64,000 bases of DNA, from the NCBI RefSeq assembly GCF_008122205.1, contig NZ_PHNJ01000006.1:124001-188000 (forward strand), given 5' to 3'. The position numbers were made by a program, and so were the translations under genes. Below, one piece after another: positions 28,226 to 37,073 of the stretch. The notes beneath the pieces were generated by a model. The model was not told the DNA's origin, did not search any database, and saw only the letters and a program-made list of their open reading frames with translations. Positions within the stretch are counted from its first letter, which is position 1. The number at the start of each line of letters is the position of its first letter. Source of the stretch: Natronococcus pandeyae (GTDB lineage: Archaea > Halobacteriota > Halobacteria > Halobacteriales > Natrialbaceae).

Positions 28226-30446
28226 CGCGGAGCACCTCCCCTGCGGCGAACTCGAACTGCGAACGGACCGCTTCGGCGAGTTCCGGATCGATCTCTCCCT
28301 CCTCCAGGACGACCGCGATCTCCTGGAACAGCTCCTCGGTCTCCGCGAGATCGGCCGTTCCGCCGGTGCTCGCCTCGCGGAGGACCCGCTCGAGTTCACC
28401 GCGCGGTTCCTCGAGCAGTGCCTCGATCGCGCCGGCTTCGCCGTGGATCGCCGCGGCTGCGTCGGCGTCGACGTCCTCGAGTGTGAGCCCTGGCGTCGAC
28501 TCGATCAGTTTCAGATACCGCGACTCCTCGTAGGTGCGCCGGAGTCCTCCGGAGCCGCGCTCGTAGGAGCAACAGTACAGGACCTCCGTCGCTGCACGCG
28601 AGGCGAGGGCGAGCCGTCGGCGCGCGCGCTGGGCGTGGTAGCTCTCGAAGGGGTCGGCGACGTCGGTCGCGTCGGCGACCGGCGCGAACGTCGACCCGAT
28701 TTCGGCGGTCGACGGATCGGTGACGGCGGGATAGTTCGGCATCTCCCGGAGCCACGCCTGCGGGAACAACTGCGTGAGGAACTGCTCACCCGGGTACTGC
28801 TCGTCGATCAGATCCAGCAAGAAGACGGCCGAGCGGGAGTCGTACTTGAGGTCGTCGGCCGCACAGACCGTGATGCCGCCGGTCGGCGGTCGGGTCTCGA
28901 CGGCGTGGACGTACGGCGCGTCGTACTGGATCGTCCGCCGGAGCATTCGCCGCAGCCCTCGCCAGTCGGGGGCGACCAGGTCCGTTCCCTCGACGAAGCG
29001 AGCGATCTCGAGCACGCGGCGGACGCTCTCGAACTGCTCTCTGGCGTCGACCCACGTCTCGTCACGGGCGATCCGTCCCTTCAGATCCGTTCGTCGGATC
29101 CACCGCTCGAGCGAGCGCTCGACGCTCGCGTCGGTACACGCCTCGAGCAGCGACGGGGAGAACTCGGGGACGCGGGCGCGAAGGCGCTCGAGCGAGTCGT
29201 CGGCCGTATCCTCGAGACCGTCCGGTTCGTCGCCGCGCGTCCGACGGCTCTGGAGGGTGACGAACGCGTAGAGTTCGTTGACGACGGGATCCTCCGCGAG
29301 CGAGGAGGTTCCGACGGTCGCCGTCGGAATTCCGACCTCGCGGAGTCGGCGCCTGGTCTCCGGAACCCGTTCGATCCGCGGGACTGCGACGGCGATCTCG
29401 TCGTACGACCAGTCGCGACGGTCGGTAAGCGATTGGATCTCGGCGGCGACGGTCCGGACCTGCTCGCGTGCGGTCCGAGCGCGGATGCGGCGGGCCCGTC
29501 CCGCTTCGGAATCGGGTGGCTCCGCACCCTCGTCCATCGACGGCGTCGTTCCGGTGGCGAGGTACTGCGTGATCGCGTCGTGGGGCGGCCGAGTCGCCGC
29601 GTCGGATGCGTCGGCCGCATCGATCCGCTCCGCGTCGGGTTCGAGGCGCTCGACCTCGAGTCCCGCGTCCGTCGCGATCGACTCGATCGAGCCGGGTTCG
29701 ACGCGGGTTCGTTCGACGCTGCCGTGGCGTTCGGCCAGACAGACCAGATCGGCGTCTCGGGTGAGCGCGGCGAGGTAGCGCCGGTCGAGCCGCCGGTACT
29801 CCTCGAACTCGACGGCGAGGACGGCGTCGAACGAGTCCGTGACGCGGCTTCGAACGCCCTCGACGTCGTCCTCGAGGAGCGAGACGGAACTGGGAATCAC
29901 GTCCGCCCGTTCGACGAAGCCTCGGTCCTCGAGGACCCCGTGGAACCGGTCGTTCATCGCGTACAGGAAGGCGAGACAGTCGTGTGGCTCCTCGAGGTCG
30001 GCCAGGCGGAGCCGCTGGCGCGTCGCCGCGAGCAACAGCTGTCCGACGTCTCTGGCGAAGCTCTCGTGACGGGCGGCGCGCTCGAGATAGTCGGGAACGT
30101 CGCGACTCGCACCGTCGATCACCAGCGAGATGAGCTCGATCCGTTCCTCGTACTCGAGTCGGTCGAGTGTCGGATCGTACGCCTCGATGGTCTTCGAGGC
30201 GTGTTCCGGAAGCGATTCGACGCGAGGCGACCGCGCCACGCCGGCGGCCGTTTCGACGTTCGCGAGCGTCTCCGCAAGCGCGTCGAGCCCCGCGGGGTGG
30301 CGCTTTAGCACCAGCACGCGCGAACCGTGCGTCGCGACGAGACGTTCGTACGCCTCGCTGACGGCCGCCAGTAGATCGTGCCGGGGTCCCGGGAGGAGTT
30401 TGCAGGTGCCCTCGAGCGAGGGCGGGGTTGTACCAGTCAACGTCAC
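28218..30446 (-). CDS. AddB/RecC-like inactivated helicase-fold protein
   Basis: A 742-aa first gene of the operon. It begins LLPGPRHDLLAAVSEAYERL, where a Walker A loop would be, but has no GKT/GKS, so ATP hydrolysis is unlikely. Later blocks match the AddB-like organisation: VLAVEFEEYRRLDRRYLAAL, YDEIAVAVPRIERVPETRRRL and VFLLDLIDEQYPGEQFLTQLFP. No Fe-S cysteine set is present here; that function appears split off to the next gene. Inferred role: partner subunit that grips or scans DNA alongside the UvrD-type motor. The promoter lies in the 120-nt gap shared divergently with the CBS gene. Confidence 0.75.
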   Translation of the reverse strand: MTLTGTTPPSLEGTCKLLPGPRHDLLAAVSEAYERLVATHGSRVLVLKRHPAGLDALAETLANVETAAGVARSPRVESLPEHASKTIEAYDPTLDRLEYEERIELISLVIDGASRDVPDYLERAARHESFARDVGQLLLAATRQRLRLADLEEPHDCLAFLYAMNDRFHGVLEDRGFVERADVIPSSVSLLEDDVEGVRSRVTDSFDAVLAVEFEEYRRLDRRYLAALTRDADLVCLAERHGSVERTRVEPGSIESIATDAGLEVERLEPDAERIDAADASDAATRPPHDAITQYLATGTTPSMDEGAEPPDSEAGRARRIRARTAREQVRTVAAEIQSLTDRRDWSYDEIAVAVPRIERVPETRRRLREVGIPTATVGTSSLAEDPVVNELYAFVTLQSRRTRGDEPDGLEDTADDSLERLRARVPEFSPSLLEACTDASVERSLERWIRRTDLKGRIARDETWVDAREQFESVRRVLEIARFVEGTDLVAPDWRGLRRMLRRTIQYDAPYVHAVETRPPTGGITVCAADDLKYDSRSAVFLLDLIDEQYPGEQFLTQLFPQAWLREMPNYPAVTDPSTAEIGSTFAPVADATDVADPFESYHAQRARRRLALASRAATEVLYCCSYERGSGGLRRTYEESRYLKLIESTPGLTLEDVDADAAAAIHGEAGAIEALLEEPRGELERVLREASTGGTADLAETEELFQEIAVVLEEGEIDPELAEAVRSQFEFAAGEVLRDD

Positions 30447-30538
30447 CGACTATGCCGGAATCTGTACTTAAAGGTGCGCAATAGGGTGGGCTCGAACTGG
30501 TAGTGTGGAGTGATGACGAATTGCACCGCTTCGCCAAT

Positions 30539-30546
30539 TCTTATAT
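30539..30546 (+). promoter_or_regulatory. TATA box of the CBS-domain gene (leaderless)
   Basis: TCTTATAT is centred about 26 nt before ATG 30569, so transcription should begin at or next to the start codon. This supports that start over an in-frame one at 30503. Confidence 0.6.
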
Positions 30547-30568
30547 CAGAGAAGCGAAATCGTATAGT

Positions 30569-30976
30569 ATGGAGGACATTTTCGTTGCTCGAGTGATGTC
30601 GACGGATCTGCAGACCGTGACACCAGAGACGCTCGTCGAAGACGCGGGACAGGTGATGCTCGAACGAGAGATCGGATCGGTCATCGTCGTCGGCGAGGAG
30701 AACCAGCTCGAGGGGATCCTGACGACGACGGACTTCGTCAACATCGTCGCCGAGAGTTATCCGAAGGCCGAAACTTCGGTCTCACGATACATGAGCACGG
30801 ACGTCGTTACGGCGTCCGCACAGGACACCATCCGCGACGCGGCGGACCTCATGATCGAACACGGCTTCCATCACTTGCCCGTCGTCGACGAGGACGAGGG
30901 CGTCATCGGCATGATCACGACGACGGATCTCGCCTCCTATCTCTCGCGCGTGAAATCACCGAGTCCGGAGTCGTAG
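30569..30976 (+). CDS. CBS domain pair protein
   Basis: A 135-aa protein made of two CBS motifs: residues 8-60 (VMSTDLQTVTPETLVEDAGQ to GILTTTDFVNIV) and 72-128 (YMSTDVVTASAQDTIRDAAD to GMITTTDLASYL). Tandem CBS modules bind adenosine nucleotides and report energy state. No effector domain is fused, so it is a stand-alone sensor or acts on a separate partner. A TATA box 26 nt upstream fixes the start. Confidence 0.92.
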   Translation: MEDIFVARVMSTDLQTVTPETLVEDAGQVMLEREIGSVIVVGEENQLEGILTTTDFVNIVAESYPKAETSVSRYMSTDVVTASAQDTIRDAADLMIEHGFHHLPVVDEDEGVIGMITTTDLASYLSRVKSPSPES

Positions 30977-31021
30977 CGCTTTACTGGGAAGCCGTCGGCC
31001 GGTGATCTGCCGTGGCGCGTG

Positions 31022-32500
31022 TCAGTCGTCGGCTCCGCTCTCGCCGCCGCCGATCGTCTCGTGTTTGTGGAGCAGCGACATCTGCTCGCGGAGGTCGACA
31101 CCCTGGCGATCGTACGCGCGGATGCGGTAGACGTAGGCCAGCGACGTCAGGACGATCCAGCCGATCATGAACGCGAGCGCCGTCGGTGCGCTGGTGGCGA
31201 CGAGTAGCGTGAAGGCGAACGAGACGACGACGTTGCCGACTGCGACCACCTTCAGCACCGGCATCGGGAGCTTGTAGATCGAGTACTCGTAGCGCTGTGG
31301 GAACTCCTTCGGGAGGTTCCACAGCGCGACACCACCGATCATAAAGGAGATGAAGATGCCGGTCACCGTGAGCGTCACCAGCCAGTCGAGGACGTCGTCG
31401 ACCAGGACGACGCTCTCGAGCACACCGGTGAAGGGCGCGACGAGCAGCGGCGGAACCGCGAGGAGAAGCACGGCCCGGTGTGGTGTATCGAACCGCCCGT
31501 GGACTGCGGCGAAGACGTCGGGGATCACCTGATCGCGGCTCGCACGCATGATCGTGCGCGAGTAGGAGGTGAGCAGCGTGTTGATCGTCGTCGCCGCAGC
31601 GATCAGCGCGGCGATCCCGATGAACGCGACGAGCCAGGTCGGCAGGAAGCTGGCCCCGACGGCCGCGAGTCCGCCGTCCATGGCCTCGCCGGTCGCGGGA
31701 TCGATCACTCCTTGCCAGGACGCCGCGCCGATGAGCGCGACGATAACGCCGATAGTGAGGACCGCGACCAGCGACATTCCCACGGCGAGCACGCGCGGGA
31801 TGTTCCGTACGGGGTCGCGCAGTTCCTCGCCGATCTCGATGATCATCGCGAACCCCTGGAACGGGATGTACAGCGTCACGACCGCCAGGAAGAACGGCGC
31901 GAGTCCGTCGGCGAACGGTTCACCGTCTCCGGCGGGGAACATCGGTTCGAAGTTACCGGTGTCGAAGTGCGGTACCGAACCCGCAATAAAGGCGAGCATT
32001 CCTGCGACCAGGAACGCCACCATCGCGATCTGGACGTTCGCAGCGATCTTCACGCCGACGTAGTTGAGCACGCAGAACAGTCCGATGAGGAACCACGCCG
32101 CGAGCAACGCCGGAACGGAGACCCCGAGTGACAGGGCCCCGGTGACGACCGGGAGATACTGTGCGAACCCGAGTGCGGCGAACAGAATATACGACCAGAC
32201 TGCGACGACGGGAACGACCATAGAGAGCATTCCCCAGTACGGTCCGACCAGTCGTGAGCCGTAGACGTAGATCCCACCGGCGACGGGAATTGCTCCGCCG
32301 AGCTGTAACAACAGGAGCACCCCGAGAACCATCGGAACTATCGAGATTAGAATTGCGACCGTGACCGAGGGTCCGGCGATCGCGGCCATCTGTGTCGGAA
32401 CGATGAAAATACTCATTCCGACTGCCGTTCCGATGAGCAACGCGACTGCGGCGATGGGACCGATCTCTTCGTTGATGAGCTTGAAATCTTCTGCAGGCAC
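31022..32500 (-). CDS. APC family amino acid/polyamine permease
   Basis: A 492-aa transporter with 12 or more hydrophobic segments. The first (GPIAAVALLIGTAVGMSIFI, residues 14-33) carries the APC-type glycine-rich broken helix, and helix 6 lies near PFQGFAMIIEIGEELRDP. The charged C-terminus is cytoplasmic. The start codon is GTG (MPAEDFKLINEE). The substrate is not assignable. It is transcribed alone, convergent with the CBS gene. Confidence 0.9.
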   Translation of the reverse strand: MPAEDFKLINEEIGPIAAVALLIGTAVGMSIFIVPTQMAAIAGPSVTVAILISIVPMVLGVLLLLQLGGAIPVAGGIYVYGSRLVGPYWGMLSMVVPVVAVWSYILFAALGFAQYLPVVTGALSLGVSVPALLAAWFLIGLFCVLNYVGVKIAANVQIAMVAFLVAGMLAFIAGSVPHFDTGNFEPMFPAGDGEPFADGLAPFFLAVVTLYIPFQGFAMIIEIGEELRDPVRNIPRVLAVGMSLVAVLTIGVIVALIGAASWQGVIDPATGEAMDGGLAAVGASFLPTWLVAFIGIAALIAAATTINTLLTSYSRTIMRASRDQVIPDVFAAVHGRFDTPHRAVLLLAVPPLLVAPFTGVLESVVLVDDVLDWLVTLTVTGIFISFMIGGVALWNLPKEFPQRYEYSIYKLPMPVLKVVAVGNVVVSFAFTLLVATSAPTALAFMIGWIVLTSLAYVYRIRAYDRQGVDLREQMSLLHKHETIGGGESGADD

Positions 32501-32796
32501 GTTATGTCACATGTCACCGTGATCCGCGGCGCCTCATTAATATACCCCATACATCACGGTTTTTTCTCGTTATTTTTAGCCAATTTCACCACCGGTTACG
32601 TTCAGCAATCTCTCGATGGGAGCGCGAGTTGCTGGATCTCAAACAATCACAGTAATAGATATATCTGTCGCAGAATTATCGTGCGGTGGACTGAATGCCT
32701 ACTATAGGTCGTGTATAACTGGGTAAACGATCTTAATCCTCTCCATAAACATTCACCGAAGGAAACAAGTCCGCCGGGCGACGTGCAGAACATATC

Positions 32797-33411
32797 ATGA
32801 ATGGTGAACGTCGATCGGTTATCGTGGGCGCCGGGACGACACTGCTCACAGCTATCACCGGCTATCTCAGTACTGATATAGATGACTCGAGTGACGACGG
32901 TGAACGCGCTGCGGCCGACGAGAGGGCGGATCCTGACCCGATTATCGTTGATCGGATAGCTCCTGATCCGTCACTCGTCTGGGTCGACGACGAACCCGCC
33001 GACGGGCAACACGAGTTCTCCGCCGAGATCTACAACGCCGGGACGCCGGGGACCGTCGGCATGACGCTGCTCTGGCTGGACGACCCGGAGACGGCCTCGA
33101 ACGGCGAGCCCGCGAGGCGCCGGGAACGATTCTTCGAGGCGAACGAACGCGAGGAACTGTCGGTTACGGCCCTGATCCCCGAGGAGTACGGCGCGTACGA
33201 TCTCCAGCTCTGGGTGGCAGAGTTCGGCGTCGAGATCGAGAACGACGGTGCCGGCGGCCGTATCGCGGTTACCCTGGTCGAGGAGGAGCGAACCGTCGAC
33301 GAAACCGAACTGACGATCGACGCCGGGGAGACCGTCTCACTCTCCTTCGACGGCGAGTACACCGACGTCGATCCTGCTGCCCTCGACCTCGAGGCGCGTC
33401 CGGTATCGTAA
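32797..33411 (+). CDS. Exported beta-sandwich protein, unknown function
   Basis: A 204-aa protein with a short N-terminal hydrophobic stretch (VIVGAGTTLLTAITGYL, about residues 8-24) followed by an acidic linker. The rest is beta-rich with a CARDB/Ig-like feel (FSAEIYNAGTPGTVGMTLLW, and VDETELTIDAGETVSLSFDG). Such domains on haloarchaeal surface proteins often handle adhesion or protein contacts. An unusual feature is the weak signal with only one Arg pair (GERRSV). No family is named with confidence. Confidence 0.7.
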   Translation: MNGERRSVIVGAGTTLLTAITGYLSTDIDDSSDDGERAAADERADPDPIIVDRIAPDPSLVWVDDEPADGQHEFSAEIYNAGTPGTVGMTLLWLDDPETASNGEPARRRERFFEANEREELSVTALIPEEYGAYDLQLWVAEFGVEIENDGAGGRIAVTLVEEERTVDETELTIDAGETVSLSFDGEYTDVDPAALDLEARPVS

Positions 33412-33639
33412 CCCCTGCAACGAGTCACTCACGGGGACGATCAGCCGCAGGTGGCCGAGACGATGCTCGAGAGACTCCACGACGTCGTCCCTTTGACGGT
33501 TTGTATAAATCCTGGTACCTATTTAAAATACGGACAAAAACAGTAACATGTATGTCGTCGCTCCCGACTGGTCTTTTCAGGGAGAGATCGACGACGCGAC
33601 GGCTCGACCTTCGCCGTCGTCCGTTCCCGGAACCCGACT

Positions 33640-34971
33640 ATGAAACGACGAACCTTCATCACGGCAAGTGGTGCATCGCTCGGAGCCCTCACGCTCGGCT
33701 CCGCGACGACCGCGGCTGATTCGACCGGCAGATTCCTCGTGGATCGCTCGAGCCTTCGGAACGAGGACGACGTTGAGGTCGTACACGAACTCTCGCCCGT
33801 CGACCTGCTCGTCGTCCAGGCGTCGGAGTCGACGCTCGAGGATGCGGGAGCGGAGTACGCACCCGATATTCGAATCGAGCCCGACGGCTACAGTCCGACG
33901 CGCCAGAGCCGCGTCGACTACCCCGAGGAGGGAGACGAACTGTTCGACTACCAGTGGGACAAACAGGACCAGGGGATTCCGGACGCCCACGATATCACGC
34001 GCGGCGAGGGCACTCGCGTCGCGATCATCGATACGGGAATCGCGGCGGACCACCCCGATCTGGAGGGACAGGTCGACCTCGAGGACTCGAAGAACTTCGC
34101 CGACGACGAGTACGGTATCGGCGAACCCTACGGCGGAGCCCACGGCACGCACGTCGCGGGGATCGTCGGTGCGAGTGACGCGGGTGATTCGGGCGTCGTC
34201 GGCTCGGCACCCGGCACGGAGCTCGTCGACCTGCGCGTCTTCGGGGTGTCGCTCGAGAGCGCGGACCGCGGGGAGCTCCCGCCGGCGTACTGGGGTGACA
34301 CGTACATGGGATCGGTGCTGGCGGCGCTCGTCTACGCCGCCGAGATCGGCTGTGACGCCGCCAACCTCAGCCTCGGCTGGACGTGGACGATGCGATCCGA
34401 GGGCTGGGGCAAGTTCTGGGGGAAGGCCCACCAGCGCGTCGGACGATACGCGAGCCGTCAGGGGACCCTCCACACCCACGCCTCCGGAAACTGGGGCGAG
34501 AGCCTCCAGTTCAACCAGGACGAGACGGACTCCTCGGAGACCGCGGGCGGGATCACGACGAGTTCGACGGGTCCGGTCGGGTTCGATCCCGAGACCGGAG
34601 CGTACGACGAACCGCCGTACTCCCCGTCGACGTACACGACTCACGGCGTCGGTGCGATCGACCTTGCAGCCCCCGGCGGGAAGGGTGGCGACTCTACGTA
34701 CGACGACGTCGTGAACGCGATCTCGATCCCCGAGTTCGGCGAGGACGGCGAGTATCTGGGTGCCGAACACGGCTACGGCTGGCTGGCGGGCACCTCGATG
34801 GCAGCCCCGCAGGTCGCGGGCGCCGCCGCGCTCGTAAAGAGCGTCAACGAGCGGTACAACGCGAACCAGGTTCGAAACGCCCTGCAACGGACCGCATCGG
34901 TCCCCGACGAGTACGAACGCAAGTACTACGGCCGCGGGTATCTCGACACCCTGGCCGCAGTACAGGACTGA
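33640..34971 (+). CDS. Tat-exported subtilisin-like serine protease (S8)
   Basis: A 443-aa halolysin-type protease. The Tat signal is KRRTFITASGASLGALTLG (residues 2-20). A propeptide (about 28-105) precedes the catalytic domain with Asp131 (AIIDTGI), His168 (HGTHVAG) and Ser386 (GTSMAAPQVAG). Halolysins often carry a C-terminal extension; this one ends shortly after the catalytic core (YLDTLAAVQD). An AT-rich TATA-like TATTTAAAAT lies about 115 nt upstream. Confidence 0.94.
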   Translation: MKRRTFITASGASLGALTLGSATTAADSTGRFLVDRSSLRNEDDVEVVHELSPVDLLVVQASESTLEDAGAEYAPDIRIEPDGYSPTRQSRVDYPEEGDELFDYQWDKQDQGIPDAHDITRGEGTRVAIIDTGIAADHPDLEGQVDLEDSKNFADDEYGIGEPYGGAHGTHVAGIVGASDAGDSGVVGSAPGTELVDLRVFGVSLESADRGELPPAYWGDTYMGSVLAALVYAAEIGCDAANLSLGWTWTMRSEGWGKFWGKAHQRVGRYASRQGTLHTHASGNWGESLQFNQDETDSSETAGGITTSSTGPVGFDPETGAYDEPPYSPSTYTTHGVGAIDLAAPGGKGGDSTYDDVVNAISIPEFGEDGEYLGAEHGYGWLAGTSMAAPQVAGAAALVKSVNERYNANQVRNALQRTASVPDEYERKYYGRGYLDTLAAVQD

Positions 34972-35641
34972 TCGCGCTCGAGCGATTCCGAGGCGGCTCT
35001 CGAGGAGTTCGAGAACGTGGCGGTCGGCGACTCGATCGTGATCTTTGGAACGACACTCCGGCGAGCGGTCGACCGTACCCGTTCGCGGTCTGCCGACGAT
35101 GCGGCCGGTCTGGAGGGGTGACGAGCGGCTGTCCAGGAGCTTTCGCGTCCGTGACAACAGCGCAGGCGACCACCGAGAGCGACGACAGCGAACGGAGGGC
35201 TATCGCAGACGGGCTCTACTCGAGCGACGAGAACCCAGTCACGCACCCACACCGCGAGCGAACGTCTCGGCCGACTCGAGGGTCCCACACTGCAGACAGC
35301 GGTATCCCCCTCGAGTGCTCCAGACGGTCCGACAGCACGATCGGCAACAGCGAGTCATTGGCGGATTCAGCAGTCTGATAGGTATGTGTTTTGGGGTTTC
35401 GTTCCGAAACACGAGACGGATCCTGGATCGGTCGAACCGACGGCTCGCTTTGCAATCTCCCGCTACTCCGGGATACGGTGGCGGTCTCCGAAGAACCGTT
35501 CAGGTGACGCCCTCGAGTAGCTTTCTTTTATCGGTACTCGATCTCGACCGTCGACACACCCTCGAGACCGTGCCCAGCCGCGACGCTCACCGCGACCTCC
35601 CGGACGAGAACGCTATATTCGCTGGCTGCCTGACGAGGCCA
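34972..35641. other. 670-nt region with no confident gene
   Basis: The reading frame of the protease stays open past its TGA for about 46 codons (EAALEEFENVAVGDSIVIFG) and then stops, perhaps a decayed gene. The rest shows only short, Arg/Ser-rich frames on both strands. The end holds the promoter of the zinc-ribbon gene at 35642. Confidence 0.4.
35613..35620 (+). promoter_or_regulatory. TATA box of mini zinc-ribbon gene
   Basis: CTATATTC is centred about 26 nt before ATG 35642, implying a leaderless transcript and supporting the short gene. Confidence 0.55.
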
Positions 35642-35830
35642 ATGAACGGAGACGAAGAGTCCCGAAAAGTAGCGGCAGTCTGTGACTCGTGTGGGACCGT
35701 GTACGCGGCTGTCGAACGCCAGGACGGAGACGTTCGCCCGATCGGGAGCCCGGCAGGCTGTTGCAGCGGTTCCAAGTTGACGGTCGTGGAAGACGAGTCT
35801 CCCGGATCGGATACCGTCGAAAGCTGGTAA
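35642..35830 (+). CDS. Mini zinc-ribbon protein (copy 1)
   Basis: A 62-aa protein with Cys-x2-Cys at residues 14 and 17 (VCDSCGTVYAA) and a second pair near 39-40 (AGCCSGS), plausible ligands for one zinc. The core VAAVCDSCGTVYAA, then DGDVRPIGS, lines up with a second gene at 45517 (IAAICTDCGSPHAA, then DGKIRIIGT). Both belong to one small haloarchaeal family often seen in integrated elements. It likely binds nucleic acid or protein; the function is unknown. The copy here has an adjacent CC pair instead of C-x-C. Confidence 0.65.
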   Translation: MNGDEESRKVAAVCDSCGTVYAAVERQDGDVRPIGSPAGCCSGSKLTVVEDESPGSDTVESW

Positions 35831-36040
35831 ACAGTCGCAGTTCCGGCCGTCCTGATTCTCACGCCGACTCGCCCCCGTCTCGAGTCTATTGCCTGGAGTG
35901 AACGGAAGCTGATGGGTCGACGGACGAGTGACCGATGGGCGAGAGTCCGCCTCGGCGATCGATTCGCCGGAGAACACGTTCGCGACGAGCGCGTTCAATG
36001 CCGAGAGTCCGCGGTCGTCGTAGCCGATGTCGATCCGGCC

Positions 36041-36289
36041 CTACTCGAGCGCGGTTTCGACGGCTCGAGCCGCGTCGGGTGCGCTACCGTCGTCGATCCA
36101 CCCGCGGAGTCGTCCGCGCGGGAGATCTAACGCCTGTGAGAGGGCGTACGAACCCTTATTAGGGTGTTTGGTCGCGTACCGAGTCGCAGCCCTGTAGTCC
36201 TGGACCGCGTCCCACGGATCCGCGTACGGGCCACCGTCATCGGTCCGTGCGAGAGCTTCGGCGCGAATCGCGGAGTCCGAAGTGGTCAT
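36041..36289 (-). CDS. Haloarchaeal helix-turn-helix-type protein, interrupted by an in-frame stop
   Basis: An 82-aa product to the TAG at 36041. It has TDDGGPYADPWDAVQDYRAA, then a probable DNA-binding helix-turn-helix (GSYALSQALDLPRGRLRGWI) and an acidic DGSAPDAARAVETALE end. The same frame continues after the TAG with GRIDIGYDDRGLSALNALVA and NVFSGESIAEADSRP. As I recall the family, homologues run uninterrupted through this point with an F-SGGSI motif, so the gene is probably a recent nonsense pseudogene. The N-terminal half could still be made. Confidence 0.65.
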   Translation of the reverse strand: MTTSDSAIRAEALARTDDGGPYADPWDAVQDYRAATRYATKHPNKGSYALSQALDLPRGRLRGWIDDGSAPDAARAVETALE

Positions 36290-36639
36290 ACCGATTCAGT
36301 GTGACCCTGATCCTATAACCGTTCGTGTATTATCCGAGAACGTATGAAACGGCTACTATCGGCAGTTATGAACCGTCCAAGGGGTACCTGTAGGCGTTCT
36401 ACACCCGCCTAATTCTCACATCTGAAAACCCTAGCTGTCACTGATACTTCTTGTTTTCATTATTGTCAATAAGATTTATTAGTACAGACTTAACTGTCCT
36501 AATTAGCACCCGAAGAACGCGGAACGGAAGGCGATGCGAACAGGCCGGGTGGATTCCCCAATCCCACTGTACGCGTCATTGTGAACGACCACGATGGTCA
36601 CAAAAAGCCTTCCGCCGCTGTGGTGGTGCAGATCAAACT
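36290..36639. other. Intergenic leader of the pilin genes
   Basis: There is a TATA-like GATTTATTA at 36473-36481, about 165 nt before the pilin start. This implies a long 5' leader, unusual for this organism, where many genes look leaderless. A short inverted repeat GACCA-CGA-TGGTC lies near 36586. No coding sequence is seen. Confidence 0.4.
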
Positions 36640-37071
36640 ATGGACGGAAAATCAATCGTACGGAAGCTCGTCGGCAACGACGAGGAACGGGCAGTATCGC
36701 CAGTCATTGGGGTTATCCTAATGGTAGCTATCACGGTTATTCTCGCGGCTGTGATCGCGGCATTTGTACTAGATATGGGCGATAGTATTAGCAACGAAGC
36801 ACAAGCAGGAGTTTCTATCGACATAACGGATACGGAGGATGTCCAGGAAATCGAAGTTTCTGTAACATCTATGGGAAACGCTGAGACGATTCACATCCGC
36901 GGCGATGGGGATCATGATGATGAAAATGAAGAAGACGCATTGACTGAGTCTGGATCTGTATGGACGTACGACGCAGACGGGGATGATTCGGGTACGATTA
37001 CTGTAGTTGCAGAAACGGACGATGAAGTTGAAACGACAGTAGCGTCAGAAGACTACGAGTTTGATAGCTAA
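36640..37071 (+). CDS. Type IV pilin (PilA-like), first of tandem pair
   Basis: A 143-aa prepilin. The conserved N-terminal block ERAVSPVIGVILMVAITVIL (residues 17-36) is the haloarchaeal class III signal; PibD would cut just before the RAVSP segment region, leaving a hydrophobic helix for pilus assembly. The mature domain is acidic and small, with an HDDENEED run. It lies 2 nt before a second pilin gene, so both are co-transcribed. No pilus motor genes are nearby; pilins in haloarchaea are often scattered. Confidence 0.85.
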   Translation: MDGKSIVRKLVGNDEERAVSPVIGVILMVAITVILAAVIAAFVLDMGDSISNEAQAGVSIDITDTEDVQEIEVSVTSMGNAETIHIRGDGDHDDENEEDALTESGSVWTYDADGDDSGTITVVAETDDEVETTVASEDYEFDS

Positions 37072-37073
37072 TA

